A stretch of DNA of 64,000 nt from Mycobacterium sp. MBM (lineage in GTDB: Bacteria > Actinomycetota > Actinomycetes > Mycobacteriales > Mycobacteriaceae). Below the pieces are notes generated by a model that saw only the letters and a list, made by a program, of their open reading frames with translations, had not been told where the DNA came from and did no database searches. This document shows, in pieces, positions 36,711 to 45,151 of this stretch. Numbering within the stretch: the stretch's first letter is position 1; each line of letters begins with the position of its first letter. The position numbers and the translations under genes are program-made. The DNA lies in contig JAKJHY010000003.1 of NCBI GenBank assembly GCA_021648845.1, positions 1-64,000 on the forward strand, given 5' to 3'.

Positions 36711-37001
36711 GTGACACTGGCCACCGTGGGTCTGCTGATCCTGGCCGCCGCCCTGGGCGCGGCGGTCCTGGGTATCGGCGTGCGCACCCTCGTCGGCCGC
36801 AACGCCGATGTGCCCGCCGTGCGCCGCACGGTGATCAGGCTGCGCGGCAATGCCGCCGGACGGTTGCTGTTCGGCGCGTCGGACAACGATGCCCTCGACA
36901 GCGAGGAACTCGACCAGATGATCCTGCTGCCCACCATCGTCGTGGTGTGCGGGCTGGTGGTGACCGCGGTGTTCGTGTTCGGTTACGCGCTCATCGCGTG
37001 A
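36711..37001 (+). CDS. Small membrane protein of unknown function
   Basis: A 96-residue protein with two predicted helices, residues about 3-23 and 72-93, connected by a charged loop of about 45 residues (VPAVRRTVIRLRGNAAGRLL and SDNDALDSEELDQM). I do not recognise a family. The GTG at 36711 follows the GNAT stop closely. Its last 11 bases overlap the convergent methyltransferase gene. Confidence 0.6.
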   Translation: MTLATVGLLILAAALGAAVLGIGVRTLVGRNADVPAVRRTVIRLRGNAAGRLLFGASDNDALDSEELDQMILLPTIVVVCGLVVTAVFVFGYALIA

Positions 37002-37743
37002 CCGTGCACAAGACGGTCAGCGCGTCGTTGGTGGCCTGCACACCGGCATCGCCGATGGCCGCCGCCAAGCGGCTGCGCAGCAACTGCTGGTCGGCCGCGG
37101 GCAGCCGCAGCACCGCCGAGTAGGTGCTGACCATCTGCACCCACCGGGCGGCGTCGTAATGCGGGTGCTCGGTGTAGTGGCGGCGCTCGCAGGTGAAGCC
37201 CGCCGCCGCCAACAGCGGTTCCAGGTCCTCGCCCTCGACGAGCACCGACGGCCGTTGCGGCTCGGCGCCCACCCCGGCGTACACCCGCGCGAGCTCATCG
37301 GCATCCGGGCGGACCGCGACGATCCGGTTCCACAGCAGTGCCAGCCGGCCATCCTCGGCCAATACCGCACGCACCTTGCGCAGCGCGGGTTCGGGGTCCA
37401 CCCAGTGGAAGGACTGGGCGAAGACGACCAGATCGAAGGTTCGCCCGCGCGGATCCCAGTCGGCGAACGTAGCCACCTCGACGGGCAAACCCTTGCCGGT
37501 GGCGATCTCGGCCATCTGGGAGTCCGGCTCCACTGCCAGCACCTCGGCGCCGGCCGCACGCAGCTGCGCCGTCGCGATACCGGTGCCGGCACCCACGTCG
37601 AGCACCCGGATACCGGCGTGCGGCACCAGATCGGTGATCAGTGCGTCGGGATAGCGGGGCCGGTAGCTGTCGTAGCGTGCGGCCGCCGCCCCGAACGAGG
37701 TGGCGCGCGATCGGTCGCGGTGCAGCGGCTGCCCGCCGGTCAT
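36991..37743 (-). CDS. Class I SAM-dependent methyltransferase
   Basis: A 250-residue methyltransferase of the ubiE/BioC-like Rossmann type. Motif I is VLDVGAGTGIATAQL (about residues 45-59) and the post-I acidic residue is in VEPDSQ. FDLVVFAQSFHWVDPEPAL is motif IV/post-IV. The sequence starts with a disordered basic region. Substrate unknown. Its start overlaps the stop of the metallo-beta-lactamase gene (ATGA), so they form one unit. Confidence 0.85.
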   Translation of the reverse strand: MTGGQPLHRDRSRATSFGAAAARYDSYRPRYPDALITDLVPHAGIRVLDVGAGTGIATAQLRAAGAEVLAVEPDSQMAEIATGKGLPVEVATFADWDPRGRTFDLVVFAQSFHWVDPEPALRKVRAVLAEDGRLALLWNRIVAVRPDADELARVYAGVGAEPQRPSVLVEGEDLEPLLAAAGFTCERRHYTEHPHYDAARWVQMVSTYSAVLRLPAADQQLLRSRLAAAIGDAGVQATNDALTVLCTVTR

Positions 37744-38471
37744 CTGGCGGCCTGTTCGGCGGCCTCGCGGATCGGCCCGCGCCAGACCGGGCCGTGGCCG
37801 GGCAGCACCACGTCGGCGTCCAGCATGGCGAGGGCGGCCAGGCTGCGCACACAGCCGTCCTGATCGTGGTTGAACAGTCGTGGCAGCAGCTGCGGGCCGC
37901 GTCGGGTGCTCACCGGGTGGCCGGTGATCAGGGCGTCGCCGGCGACCAGGACCCCGTCGACCAGATAGGAGCAGTGACCGCCGGTGTGTCCGGGCGTCGG
38001 GACGGCGATCGGGGTGCCGGGCAGCGCGGCGGAAATGTCGTCATCGAATGCCTGCGCCGTCGGGATGCCCTCGTGGGTCAACCCGCCCTTGCGGATCAGC
38101 GCCAGCGACCAGGCCAGGTAGCGCGGCTGCCAAGCGCGGGTCAGCACGTCGACCGGCGACGCCTGCTCCAGATACTGCCGTTGGGCGTGGCCGACCTCGG
38201 TGGAGTGTGTAAACACCGGCGTGCCATGGGTTTTCGCGAACCAGATGGCCGAACCGAGGTGATCCACATGGGCGTGGGTGAGCAGGATGGCGCGCACGTC
38301 CTCGGGGCCGAAGCCCAGCTCGCGCACCGAGTCCAGCACTTCGGTGCGGCTCCCCGGATAGCCGGCGTCGATCAGCAGCACACCGTCCTGGGCCGCCACC
38401 AGCGTCCAGTTCACCAGATCTGTCTGGGCGAAATAGACGATGTCGGTGATCCGGGTGAGCGCTGGTGCCAT
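37740..38471 (-). CDS. Metallo-beta-lactamase-fold hydrolase, Rv0406c-like
   Basis: A 243-residue member of the metallo-beta-lactamase fold. The metal-binding motif is THAHVDHLG (about residues 67-75), followed by HTGGH (PTPGHTGGHCSYL, about 165-175) and a distal His/Asp block (PGHGPVW). The family includes glyoxalase II, lactonases and thioesterases; the substrate cannot be fixed. The position divergent from fgd1 matches M. tuberculosis Rv0406c. ATG 38471 is preferred; GTG 38477 is two codons upstream. Confidence 0.85.
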   Translation of the reverse strand: MAPALTRITDIVYFAQTDLVNWTLVAAQDGVLLIDAGYPGSRTEVLDSVRELGFGPEDVRAILLTHAHVDHLGSAIWFAKTHGTPVFTHSTEVGHAQRQYLEQASPVDVLTRAWQPRYLAWSLALIRKGGLTHEGIPTAQAFDDDISAALPGTPIAVPTPGHTGGHCSYLVDGVLVAGDALITGHPVSTRRGPQLLPRLFNHDQDGCVRSLAALAMLDADVVLPGHGPVWRGPIREAAEQAAR

Positions 38472-38506
38472 GATCACGAGCCTATAAGGGGGAGTAGAAA
38501 GGAACC

Positions 38507-39517
38507 GTGGCTGAACTCAAACTGGGATACAAGGCGTCGGCGGAGCAGTTCGCCCCGCGTGAGCTCGTCGAACTGGCCGTGGCGGCCGAGGCGCACGGGA
38601 TGGACAGCGCTACCGTCAGTGATCATTTCCAACCGTGGCGCCACGAGGGCGGCCATGCCCCCTTCTCGCTGGCATGGATGACCGCCGTCGGCGAGCGCAC
38701 CGAGCGGCTGATGCTCGGCACCTCGGTGCTCACTCCGACCTTCCGCTACAACCCGGCCGTCATCGCGCAGGCCTTCGCCACCATGGGATGCCTGTACCCG
38801 GACCGGATCTTCCTCGGCGTCGGAACGGGTGAAGCCCTCAACGAAATCGCCACCGGCTACGAGGGGGAGTGGCCCGAGTTCAAGGAGCGCTACGCCCGGT
38901 TACGGGAATCGGTGCGGCTGATGCGCGAGCTGTGGCTCGGCGACCGAGTCGATTTCGACGGCGAGTACTACAAGACCAAGGGCGCCTCGATCTACGACGT
39001 CCCCGAGGGCGGCATCCCGATCTACATCGCCGCCGGTGGGCCGCAGGTCGCCAAGTACGCCGGCCGCGCCGGTGACGGTTTCATCTGCACCTCCGGCAAG
39101 GGCGAGGAGTTGTACAAGGACAAGCTGATCCCGGCCATGCGCGAAGGCGCGGAGGCGGCGGGCAAGAACGCGCAAGATGTGGACCGGATGATCGAGATCA
39201 AGATCTCCTACGACACCGACCCCGAACTCGCGCTGGAGAACACCCGATTCTGGGCGCCCCTGTCGCTGACCGCCGAGCAGAAGCACTCCATCGACGATCC
39301 GATGGAGATGGAGAAGGCCGCCGACGCGCTGCCCATCGAGCAGGTGGCCAAACGCTGGATCGTCGCCTCGGATCCCGATGAGGCCGTCGCCAAGGTCGCC
39401 GAGTATGTGGGCTACGGCCTCAACCACCTGGTGTTCCATGCCCCCGGGCATGACCAGCGGCGCTTCCTGGAGCTGTTCAAGCGCGATCTGGAACCACGGT
39501 TGCGGAAACTGGGCTGA
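38507..39517 (+). CDS. fgd1: F420-dependent glucose-6-phosphate dehydrogenase
   Basis: A 336-residue luciferase-like TIM-barrel enzyme that oxidises glucose-6-phosphate to 6-phosphogluconolactone with reduction of cofactor F420. Length and sequence agree with M. tuberculosis FGD1 (Rv0407, 336 aa): N-terminal [54 protein letters not shown] and [23 protein letters not shown] blocks. AAAGGA precedes the GTG at 38507. It is the chief source of reduced F420 in mycobacteria, which activates nitroimidazole drugs. Its last 41 bases overlap the end of the convergent GntR gene. Confidence 0.97.
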   Translation: MAELKLGYKASAEQFAPRELVELAVAAEAHGMDSATVSDHFQPWRHEGGHAPFSLAWMTAVGERTERLMLGTSVLTPTFRYNPAVIAQAFATMGCLYPDRIFLGVGTGEALNEIATGYEGEWPEFKERYARLRESVRLMRELWLGDRVDFDGEYYKTKGASIYDVPEGGIPIYIAAGGPQVAKYAGRAGDGFICTSGKGEELYKDKLIPAMREGAEAAGKNAQDVDRMIEIKISYDTDPELALENTRFWAPLSLTAEQKHSIDDPMEMEKAADALPIEQVAKRWIVASDPDEAVAKVAEYVGYGLNHLVFHAPGHDQRRFLELFKRDLEPRLRKLG

Positions 39518-40247
39518 CACCACGGCCATTGCTGCTGGCGGTCAACCGAACCCGGTCGGCGCGGAACAGGTCATAGGCGTATTCGAACGGGCGCCCGGAC
39601 GCGTCCCGCGTCACCCGGGTGATGGCCAGCAACGGTTTGCGGTGCGCGATCGCCAGCCACTGCGCCTCCCGCGGGCTGGCGCTGACGACCTCGATGGTCT
39701 CGGTGGTGCTCGCGGGCCGCAAACCGTAGCGCGTCCCCAGCAGCTCGTACAGCGATCCGCCGAGCGGCTGGTCCAGCAGATCGGCGGCGTGCGCGGCCAC
39801 GAAACAGGCCAGGTCCACCGACAGCGGAACATCGTCGGCGTAGCGCAGTCTGCGCACCACGAGCACCTGGGTGCCGTCGGGGACTTCCAGGGCGGCCGAT
39901 TCGGATGCCGTGGCCGGGCGGCTCTCGGTCGCCAGCACTCTCGTCCGGCTGGTGTGCCCGCCGCTGTGCAGCAGCGCGGGCAGTCCCACCTGCTCGGCGG
40001 CATTGCGCTGCACCATGTCTGCACGGATGAAGGTGCCGCCGGCGCGACCGGTGCGTCGCTCCAGTAACCCGGCCTGACTCAGCGGCAGCAGTGCACTGCG
40101 CAGGGTCGCGCGGGACACCGCGAACTGCTCGGCCATCTCGCGCTCGGTGCCCAGTCGTGAACCCGGGCGCAAGGCACCGCTGGACAGCATGGACAGAATC
40201 CGCCGGCGCACATCTTCGGCGACCGCTCCCCCCGGTGTCTCTTCCAC
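39477..40247 (-). CDS. GntR-family (HutC-type) regulator
   Basis: A 256-residue regulator with an N-terminal GntR wHTH (about residues 10-70: [30 protein letters not shown], with the recognition helix after EREMA) and a C-terminal UTRA effector domain (about 95-235), hence the HutC subfamily. The effector is probably a small metabolite. GTG 40247 is the start. It is the third gene of the kinase-SDR-GntR unit on the minus strand. Its 3' end overlaps fgd1, so the cluster boundary lies inside fgd1's last codons. Confidence 0.88.
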   Translation of the reverse strand: MEETPGGAVAEDVRRRILSMLSSGALRPGSRLGTEREMAEQFAVSRATLRSALLPLSQAGLLERRTGRAGGTFIRADMVQRNAAEQVGLPALLHSGGHTSRTRVLATESRPATASESAALEVPDGTQVLVVRRLRYADDVPLSVDLACFVAAHAADLLDQPLGGSLYELLGTRYGLRPASTTETIEVVSASPREAQWLAIAHRKPLLAITRVTRDASGRPFEYAYDLFRADRVRLTASSNGRGVSPVSATVVPDRA

Positions 40248-40265
40248 AATCAGGCCGGCTCCGTA

Positions 40266-41042
40266 TCAGGTGGCGATCGCATCCAGGGACTCGGGCAGCA
40301 CCTGGCCGCCATCGACCGCGATGGCCTGCCCGGTGATGTAGGCGGCCTCCCGGGTCGCCAGGAACGCCGCCAGGTGACCGATGTCCTCCGGCGTGCCCAG
40401 GGCACCGGCCGGAATCGACCGCGCCATACTGGCGATGTAGTCTTCGCCGTTCTCCAGTAATCCTTCGGTCATGATGTTGCCCGGCAGGATCGCGTTGACG
40501 GTGATTCCCTTGGGCGCCAACTCGATCGCGGCCGTACGCATGAAGCCCAGTTGCGCGGCCTTGGTGGCCCCGTAGTGTGACCAACCCGGATAGCCGGTGA
40601 TCGGCCCGGTGATCGAGGATGTCAGCACGATCCGGCCGGTGCCCGAGGCGATCAGCGCATCCAGGCAGGCCTGCACCGCGTAGAACGTGCCGTTGACGTT
40701 GACCGCCATGATCTCGTTGAGCTGCTCGGGAGTCATGGTGGCCAGCGGAGCGTCGGGAAAGATCCCCGCGTTGGCGCACAACACATCCAGGCCACCGAAC
40801 GCCGCGACGGCCGCGGCCGCCATCTCCGTACACGACTGCCGGTCGCTCACGTCGACACGGATCCCGATGATCTTTCCCTCGCCAAGACCGTCCAGCGTCG
40901 CCACCGCCTCGTCGAGACCCGCCGCCGAGCGTGCACCGATCGCGACATTCGCCCCGGCAGAGGCGAATACCGATGCGATACCACGGCCGATACCTTTGCT
41001 GCCGCCGGTCACCAGGACCGAGCGGGACTGCAGGTCGAACAT
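40266..41042 (-). CDS. Short-chain dehydrogenase/reductase (SDR), FabG-like
   Basis: A 258-residue classical [25 protein letters not shown], the triad in [23 protein letters not shown], and the C-terminal [15 protein letters not shown]. It should reduce a carbonyl or oxidise an alcohol with NAD(P). In the cluster it might process the aldehyde or ketone formed by the PLP enzyme, or oxidise an alcohol before amino transfer. It lies 12 bases from the kinase gene and 18 bases from GntR, all on the same strand. Confidence 0.86.
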   Translation of the reverse strand: MFDLQSRSVLVTGGSKGIGRGIASVFASAGANVAIGARSAAGLDEAVATLDGLGEGKIIGIRVDVSDRQSCTEMAAAAVAAFGGLDVLCANAGIFPDAPLATMTPEQLNEIMAVNVNGTFYAVQACLDALIASGTGRIVLTSSITGPITGYPGWSHYGATKAAQLGFMRTAAIELAPKGITVNAILPGNIMTEGLLENGEDYIASMARSIPAGALGTPEDIGHLAAFLATREAAYITGQAIAVDGGQVLPESLDAIAT

Positions 41043-41054
41043 GTGCGGAGCTCC

Positions 41055-42044
41055 TTACCGTAGCCAGGTGTGATCGTCGAGATACCGTTGCGCCAGCCGG
41101 GCGGTCCCGACGGCGTAGTCGGCTCCTACCGCGATGGCGGCATCGGCGTCGGCATGCGAGGCGATCCACGCGGTGAGCTGGATCCGCCGCAGCATGACGA
41201 AGGTCGGGATGAGGGCCAGATGCTGCTCGGGCAGCGGGCGCACCGTCACATACCCGCGCAGCCACTCGGCCACGATGCGTTCGGCATCCGGGGTGTCCTC
41301 GATCCACGACACGACCGCACCCAGATCCGCCAGATACCAGCCCCATCCAGAATCGTCGAAGTCGATGACCGTGATGCCCGCCGCGGGGGACGCCGGATCG
41401 ACCATCAGGTTCGCCAGCCGCAGGTCGGCATGGATGAGACCGAATTTGTCTGGGCCGGTGCCGAATTCGGACAGCCGTTCGGCGATGTGATGTGCTGCTC
41501 GCACGATCGCGGCACGGTCGCCGTCGGTCAGGCCCGGAGCGTGGCGCCAATCCCCCCAGCGTGCCCCGGGGCCCAGAATGTCGTCGAGATCCCAGCGGAA
41601 ACGCGTGAAGTCCTCCGGTGCCGCCCAGCCCTGCACATGCTCGTGCATGATCGCGGTCAGCTCGCCGAGTTCGGCAAAGCCCACGGCGTGCGGCACCTCC
41701 TCGGCCGTGCACCCGGGGATGAGGGTGACGGCATCGACATGCAGGTCGCGGCCGTCCACCGATGCGGTCACCACGTCGAGTCCGGCCGCCGAGCGCACCA
41801 GCTCGGGGGTCTTGACGACGGTGTCCCGGCGCAGGGCGGCCATCCAGGCCAGTTCGGAGCGGATGGCCTCCAGTGAGTGATAGCCGGGCCGGTGCACGCG
41901 CAGCACGATCGGATGGTCATCGCACACCTGGTAGGTGGCATTCTCGGACAGGCTCAGCAACCGAAGCGGCGCGTCGAGATCGCGGCCATAGGCGGGCAGC
42001 GCCGCCCTGGCGAAACGCGCATGGTCGGCAGGCAGTCCCGGCAT
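41055..42044 (-). CDS. APH-fold kinase, amino-alcohol/hydroxylysine kinase-like
   Basis: A 329-residue kinase of the aminoglycoside-phosphotransferase (choline/homoserine kinase) superfamily. Key motifs: PIVLRVHRPGYHS (beta-strand with the ATP-binding residue), the catalytic loop FGLIHADLRLANLMV (about residues 222-236) and the metal loop VIDFDDSGWGWYLADLGAV (about 250-268). The WGWYLAD layout resembles the hydroxylysine/ethanolamine kinase group (AGPHD1-like), and it is paired with a phospho-lyase homolog. ATG 42044 is preferred over an upstream frame that runs into the intergenic promoter. It probably phosphorylates the hydroxyl of a small amino alcohol. Antibiotic resistance is unlikely. 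Confidence 0.82.
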   Translation of the reverse strand: MPGLPADHARFARAALPAYGRDLDAPLRLLSLSENATYQVCDDHPIVLRVHRPGYHSLEAIRSELAWMAALRRDTVVKTPELVRSAAGLDVVTASVDGRDLHVDAVTLIPGCTAEEVPHAVGFAELGELTAIMHEHVQGWAAPEDFTRFRWDLDDILGPGARWGDWRHAPGLTDGDRAAIVRAAHHIAERLSEFGTGPDKFGLIHADLRLANLMVDPASPAAGITVIDFDDSGWGWYLADLGAVVSWIEDTPDAERIVAEWLRGYVTVRPLPEQHLALIPTFVMLRRIQLTAWIASHADADAAIAVGADYAVGTARLAQRYLDDHTWLR

Positions 42045-42296
42045 GCAGACAAGTGTGGGCCAAATATCGGGCCAAAGCAGACCAAATCGGTGTTTTTTAC
42101 CTCGGTGTTGCAAAGCTCCCAGCTTCGAAACGCGCCGGAAACACAGCTGATTGCCAGCTTAAATCTCCAGTTGACCAACGAATCTGGGCGGAGTAACAAT
42201 TGCCGCCGTCGTCTTTCGTGATCGGCATCGAGGCCGATGACATTTCGAAACCAGACCAAATATGCGTCTGGAATATCGCCCTCAGATTGGGATTCC
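42045..42296. promoter_or_regulatory. Divergent promoter-operator region of the kinase/permease cluster
   Basis: This 252-base gap separates the two divergent transcription units and has lower GC than its surroundings. CCAAATAT occurs next to each gene start (42060-42067 and 42256-42263) and AGACCAAAT occurs at 42079-42087 and 42253-42261. These repeats, with the inverted repeat at 42251-42271, mark the likely GntR binding sites. Confidence 0.6.
42251..42271. promoter_or_regulatory. Inverted repeat near the permease start
   Basis: Perfect 6-base arms CCAGAC and GTCTGG are separated by 9 bases, 25 bases before the permease ATG. HutC-type GntR sites often contain GTCTAGAC-like half-sites, so this fits the encoded regulator. 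The AGACCAAAT half is repeated near the other end of the gap. Confidence 0.55.
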
Positions 42297-43856
42297 ATGA
42301 GCGAGATCATCGATCCACCCGCCCCGGCGGGCTCGAACACCATCCAACGCCTCAAGCCGAACGCCGTCGGGCTGTGGGGAGTGCTGTTCATGGCGGTCGC
42401 CACCGCCGCACCCATCACCGCCATGGTCGGCAATGTGCCGATCGCGGTCGGCTTCGGTAACGGAGTCAACGCGCCGGCCGGCTACTTCGTGGCCACCATC
42501 GTGCTCACCCTTTTCGCCATCGGCTACGCAGCGATGAGCAAGCACATCACCGCGACCGGCGCTTTCTACGGCTACATCTCGCACGGTCTCGGGCGCATCG
42601 TCGGGTTGGGCGCCGGATTCCTGACCGCACTGGCCTACATGGTGTTCGAAGCTTCGCTGATCGGTATCTTCTCGTTCTTCGGAACCGACCTGTTCTCCTC
42701 GCTGTTCGGTCTACAGGTGCCGTGGCTGGTCTTTGCGCTGGTGATGCTCGCCGTGAACGCTCTGCTCACCTATTTCGACATCAACCTGGCCGCCAAGGTA
42801 CTCGGGGTGTTCCTGGTCACCGAGATCGTCATGCTGGCCCTCATGGCGCTGTCGGTGCTGTTCACCGGCGGTGGTCCGCAGGGCTGGTCCTGGGGATCGC
42901 TGAACCCACTCAACGGATTTCAGAGTCTCTCCGGAGTTGTCGAGGGCGCCGACGGCTCGATGATCGCGGTGGCAGGCTCTGCCGGTGTCGGTCTGTTCTT
43001 CGCGTTCTGGTCCTGGGTGGGCTTCGAGTCCAGCGCCATGTACGGCGAGGAATCGCGTAACCCCAAGAAGATCATCCCGATTGCGGTCGTCAGTTCGGTG
43101 ATCGGCATCGGAGCCTTCTACATCCTGGTGTCCTGGCTTGCCATCGTCGGTACCGGACCCGAGAACGCCGTTGCACTTGCCCAGGATTCGGCGACTGCAG
43201 GCAACATCTTCTTCAACCCGGTTCACGACCACCTCGGCCAGTGGGCCGTCGACCTGTTCAAGATCCTGCTGATGACCGGTTCGTTCGCCTGTGGGATGGC
43301 GTTCCACAATTGTGCTGCGCGGTATCTGTACGCCCTCGGCCGCGAGGATGTCGTCCCCGGCCTACGCAAGAGCATCGGTGCCACCCACCGGGTACACGGT
43401 TCCCCCTATATCGCCGGCTTCGTGCAGACCGGCTTCGCGTTCCTGGTGGTGCTGTTCTTCGAGCTCACCCACCGTGACCCCTACACCGGTCTCTACGGGC
43501 TGATGGCACTGCTCGGTACGACCGCCATCATGATCGTCCAGGCGCTGGCGGCCTTCTCGGTGATCGCGTATTTCCATGTGCACAAACGTCATCCGGAGAC
43601 GGCGAACTGGTTCACCACCTTCCTGGCCCCGCTGCTCGGTGGTCTCGGTATGGTGTACGTCATCTACCTGCTGGCCAAGAACGCGTCGTTCGCGGCGGGT
43701 ACAGCGTCCACGGACTGGGTCTTCGCCGCCATCCCATGGGTGGTCGGTACCGTGGGCGTCGGTGGCGTGCTCCTGGCCCTGTTCCTCAAGTACAAGGATC
43801 CGCAGCGGTACGCCGAGCTGGGACGTACCGTTCTGGAAGAAGCTCACGAGCGTTGA
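42297..43856 (+). CDS. APC-family amino-acid/amine permease
   Basis: A 519-residue permease with about 12 helices. The first helix block LKPNAVGLWGVLFMAVATAAPITAMVGNVPIAV (about residues 20-50) and helix 6 FWSWVGFESSAMYGEESRNPKK (about 240-262) are the APC substrate-site signatures; the GEE/NPKK feature is common in amine and amino-acid importers such as ethanolamine permeases. The protein ends in a short charged tail. ATG 42297 gives the best start; an ATG 20 codons upstream would lie inside the operator. It is followed after 8 bases by the class III PLP enzyme. Confidence 0.88.
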   Translation: MSEIIDPPAPAGSNTIQRLKPNAVGLWGVLFMAVATAAPITAMVGNVPIAVGFGNGVNAPAGYFVATIVLTLFAIGYAAMSKHITATGAFYGYISHGLGRIVGLGAGFLTALAYMVFEASLIGIFSFFGTDLFSSLFGLQVPWLVFALVMLAVNALLTYFDINLAAKVLGVFLVTEIVMLALMALSVLFTGGGPQGWSWGSLNPLNGFQSLSGVVEGADGSMIAVAGSAGVGLFFAFWSWVGFESSAMYGEESRNPKKIIPIAVVSSVIGIGAFYILVSWLAIVGTGPENAVALAQDSATAGNIFFNPVHDHLGQWAVDLFKILLMTGSFACGMAFHNCAARYLYALGREDVVPGLRKSIGATHRVHGSPYIAGFVQTGFAFLVVLFFELTHRDPYTGLYGLMALLGTTAIMIVQALAAFSVIAYFHVHKRHPETANWFTTFLAPLLGGLGMVYVIYLLAKNASFAAGTASTDWVFAAIPWVVGTVGVGGVLLALFLKYKDPQRYAELGRTVLEEAHER

Positions 43857-43864
43857 CGGGAATC

Positions 43865-45151
43865 ATGTCCTTCTCCAACATCATGGATTCCAACAGCTAT
43901 CAGGGCGGTCAGTGCGACGACCCCCTGATCGCCGCCCGGGACCGCGCACTGGGGCCCGCGTACCGGCTGTTCTACGACAAGCCGGTACATCTGGTGCGCG
44001 GGTCGGGTGCCACGCTGTTCGATGCCGACGGCAAGGACTACCTGGACGCCTACAACAACGTCGCCAGTGTCGGTCACTGCCACCCGCACGTGATCGAGTC
44101 GGTGACAAGGCAGTTGAGCACGCTCAACACCCACACCCGCTATCTGCACGAGGGCATCGTCGACTACTCCCAGCGGCTGCTCGCCACCTTCCCCGACCTG
44201 GAGCGCGACCGTTCCTACCAGGTGATGTACGCGTGCACGGGCTCTGAGGTCAACGATCTCGCATTGCGGGTGGCGGCGATGCACACCGGTGCCACCGGTG
44301 TGATCGTCACCGAGCAGGCCTACCACGGAAACACCGAGGCGGTGACGGCCATCTCGCCGTCGATCGGCGGCCGCACCACGCTCGGACGACACGTGCGCAC
44401 GGTGTCACCGCAGTTGGCGCCCGCCGAGATCGCCGCGGCGATCACCGATCTGCAGGAGAGCGGGTTCGGTGTCAGCGCGCTGATCGTGGACACCATCTTC
44501 TCCTCCGACGGCATCTTCACGGATCCGTCGGTGCTGGCACCTGCGGCGGCCGCGGTGCGGGCCGCCGGCGGCGTGCTGATCGCCGACGAGGTGCAACCGG
44601 GATTCGGCCGCACCGGGGCGGGCATGTGGGGCTTCGACCGGCACGGCGTGGTTCCGGATCTGGTCACGATGGGTAAGCCGATGGCCAACGGGATGCCGGT
44701 CGCTGCCATGGTGGTCCGCAGCGATGTGCTGGAATCCTTCGCCACGGGCGTGCCCTACTTCAACACCTTCGGGGGTAACCCGGTATCGATGGCCGCGGCG
44801 GCCGCCGTGCTCGACGTCATCGAAACCGAACACCTGATCGCCAATGCCGCCACCGTCGGCGCCGAGCTGCGTGCCGAGGTGACCCGGTTGTCCACCGCGC
44901 ATCCGCGCATCGCCGCGGTGCGCGGTGCGGGCCTGTACCTCGGGGTGGAGGTGCTCGATGCGGCGGGCCGGCCCGACCGTGCCGGGGCACGGTGGATCGT
45001 CAACGCGATGCGGGAGCGGCGGGTCCTCATATCGGTGTGCGGCAGGGACGGCAACGTGCTCAAGGTCAGGCCGCCGTTGGTGTTCTCGACGCAGGACGTG
45101 GACCGCTTCGTTGCCGAATTCGGTGAGGTGCTGGCAAGCTTGGTCGAGTGA
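43865..45151 (+). CDS. Class III PLP enzyme, phospho-lyase (ETNPPL/PHYKPL) type
   Basis: A 428-residue class III aminotransferase-fold protein. Its blocks follow the AGXT2L1/AGXT2L2 group closely: NNVASVGHCHP, LNTHTRYLHEGIVDYSQRL, TGSEVNDLALRVA, YHGNTEAVTAISP, IADEVQPGFGRTG, the PLP lysine in TMGKPMANGMPVA (about residue 272), YFNTFGGNPVS and ISVCGRDGNVLKVRPPLVF. The characterised members are not transaminases: they eliminate phosphate and ammonia from phosphoethanolamine or phosphohydroxylysine to give an aldehyde. The divergent kinase gene and the permease support this role here. Its stop overlaps the GTG of pta (GTGA). Confidence 0.85.
   Translation: MSFSNIMDSNSYQGGQCDDPLIAARDRALGPAYRLFYDKPVHLVRGSGATLFDADGKDYLDAYNNVASVGHCHPHVIESVTRQLSTLNTHTRYLHEGIVDYSQRLLATFPDLERDRSYQVMYACTGSEVNDLALRVAAMHTGATGVIVTEQAYHGNTEAVTAISPSIGGRTTLGRHVRTVSPQLAPAEIAAAITDLQESGFGVSALIVDTIFSSDGIFTDPSVLAPAAAAVRAAGGVLIADEVQPGFGRTGAGMWGFDRHGVVPDLVTMGKPMANGMPVAAMVVRSDVLESFATGVPYFNTFGGNPVSMAAAAAVLDVIETEHLIANAATVGAELRAEVTRLSTAHPRIAAVRGAGLYLGVEVLDAAGRPDRAGARWIVNAMRERRVLISVCGRDGNVLKVRPPLVFSTQDVDRFVAEFGEVLASLVE

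Noticed and set aside
39571..41712. Long open frame (about 713 codons) on the minus strand
   Set aside because: It is a second frame through GntR, SDR and kinase genes, with Arg/Gly-rich composition; the recognised genes explain the region.
41055..42044. Aminoglycoside resistance gene
   Set aside because: The APH fold is shared by many metabolite kinases and the phospho-lyase and permease context points to amino-alcohol metabolism.
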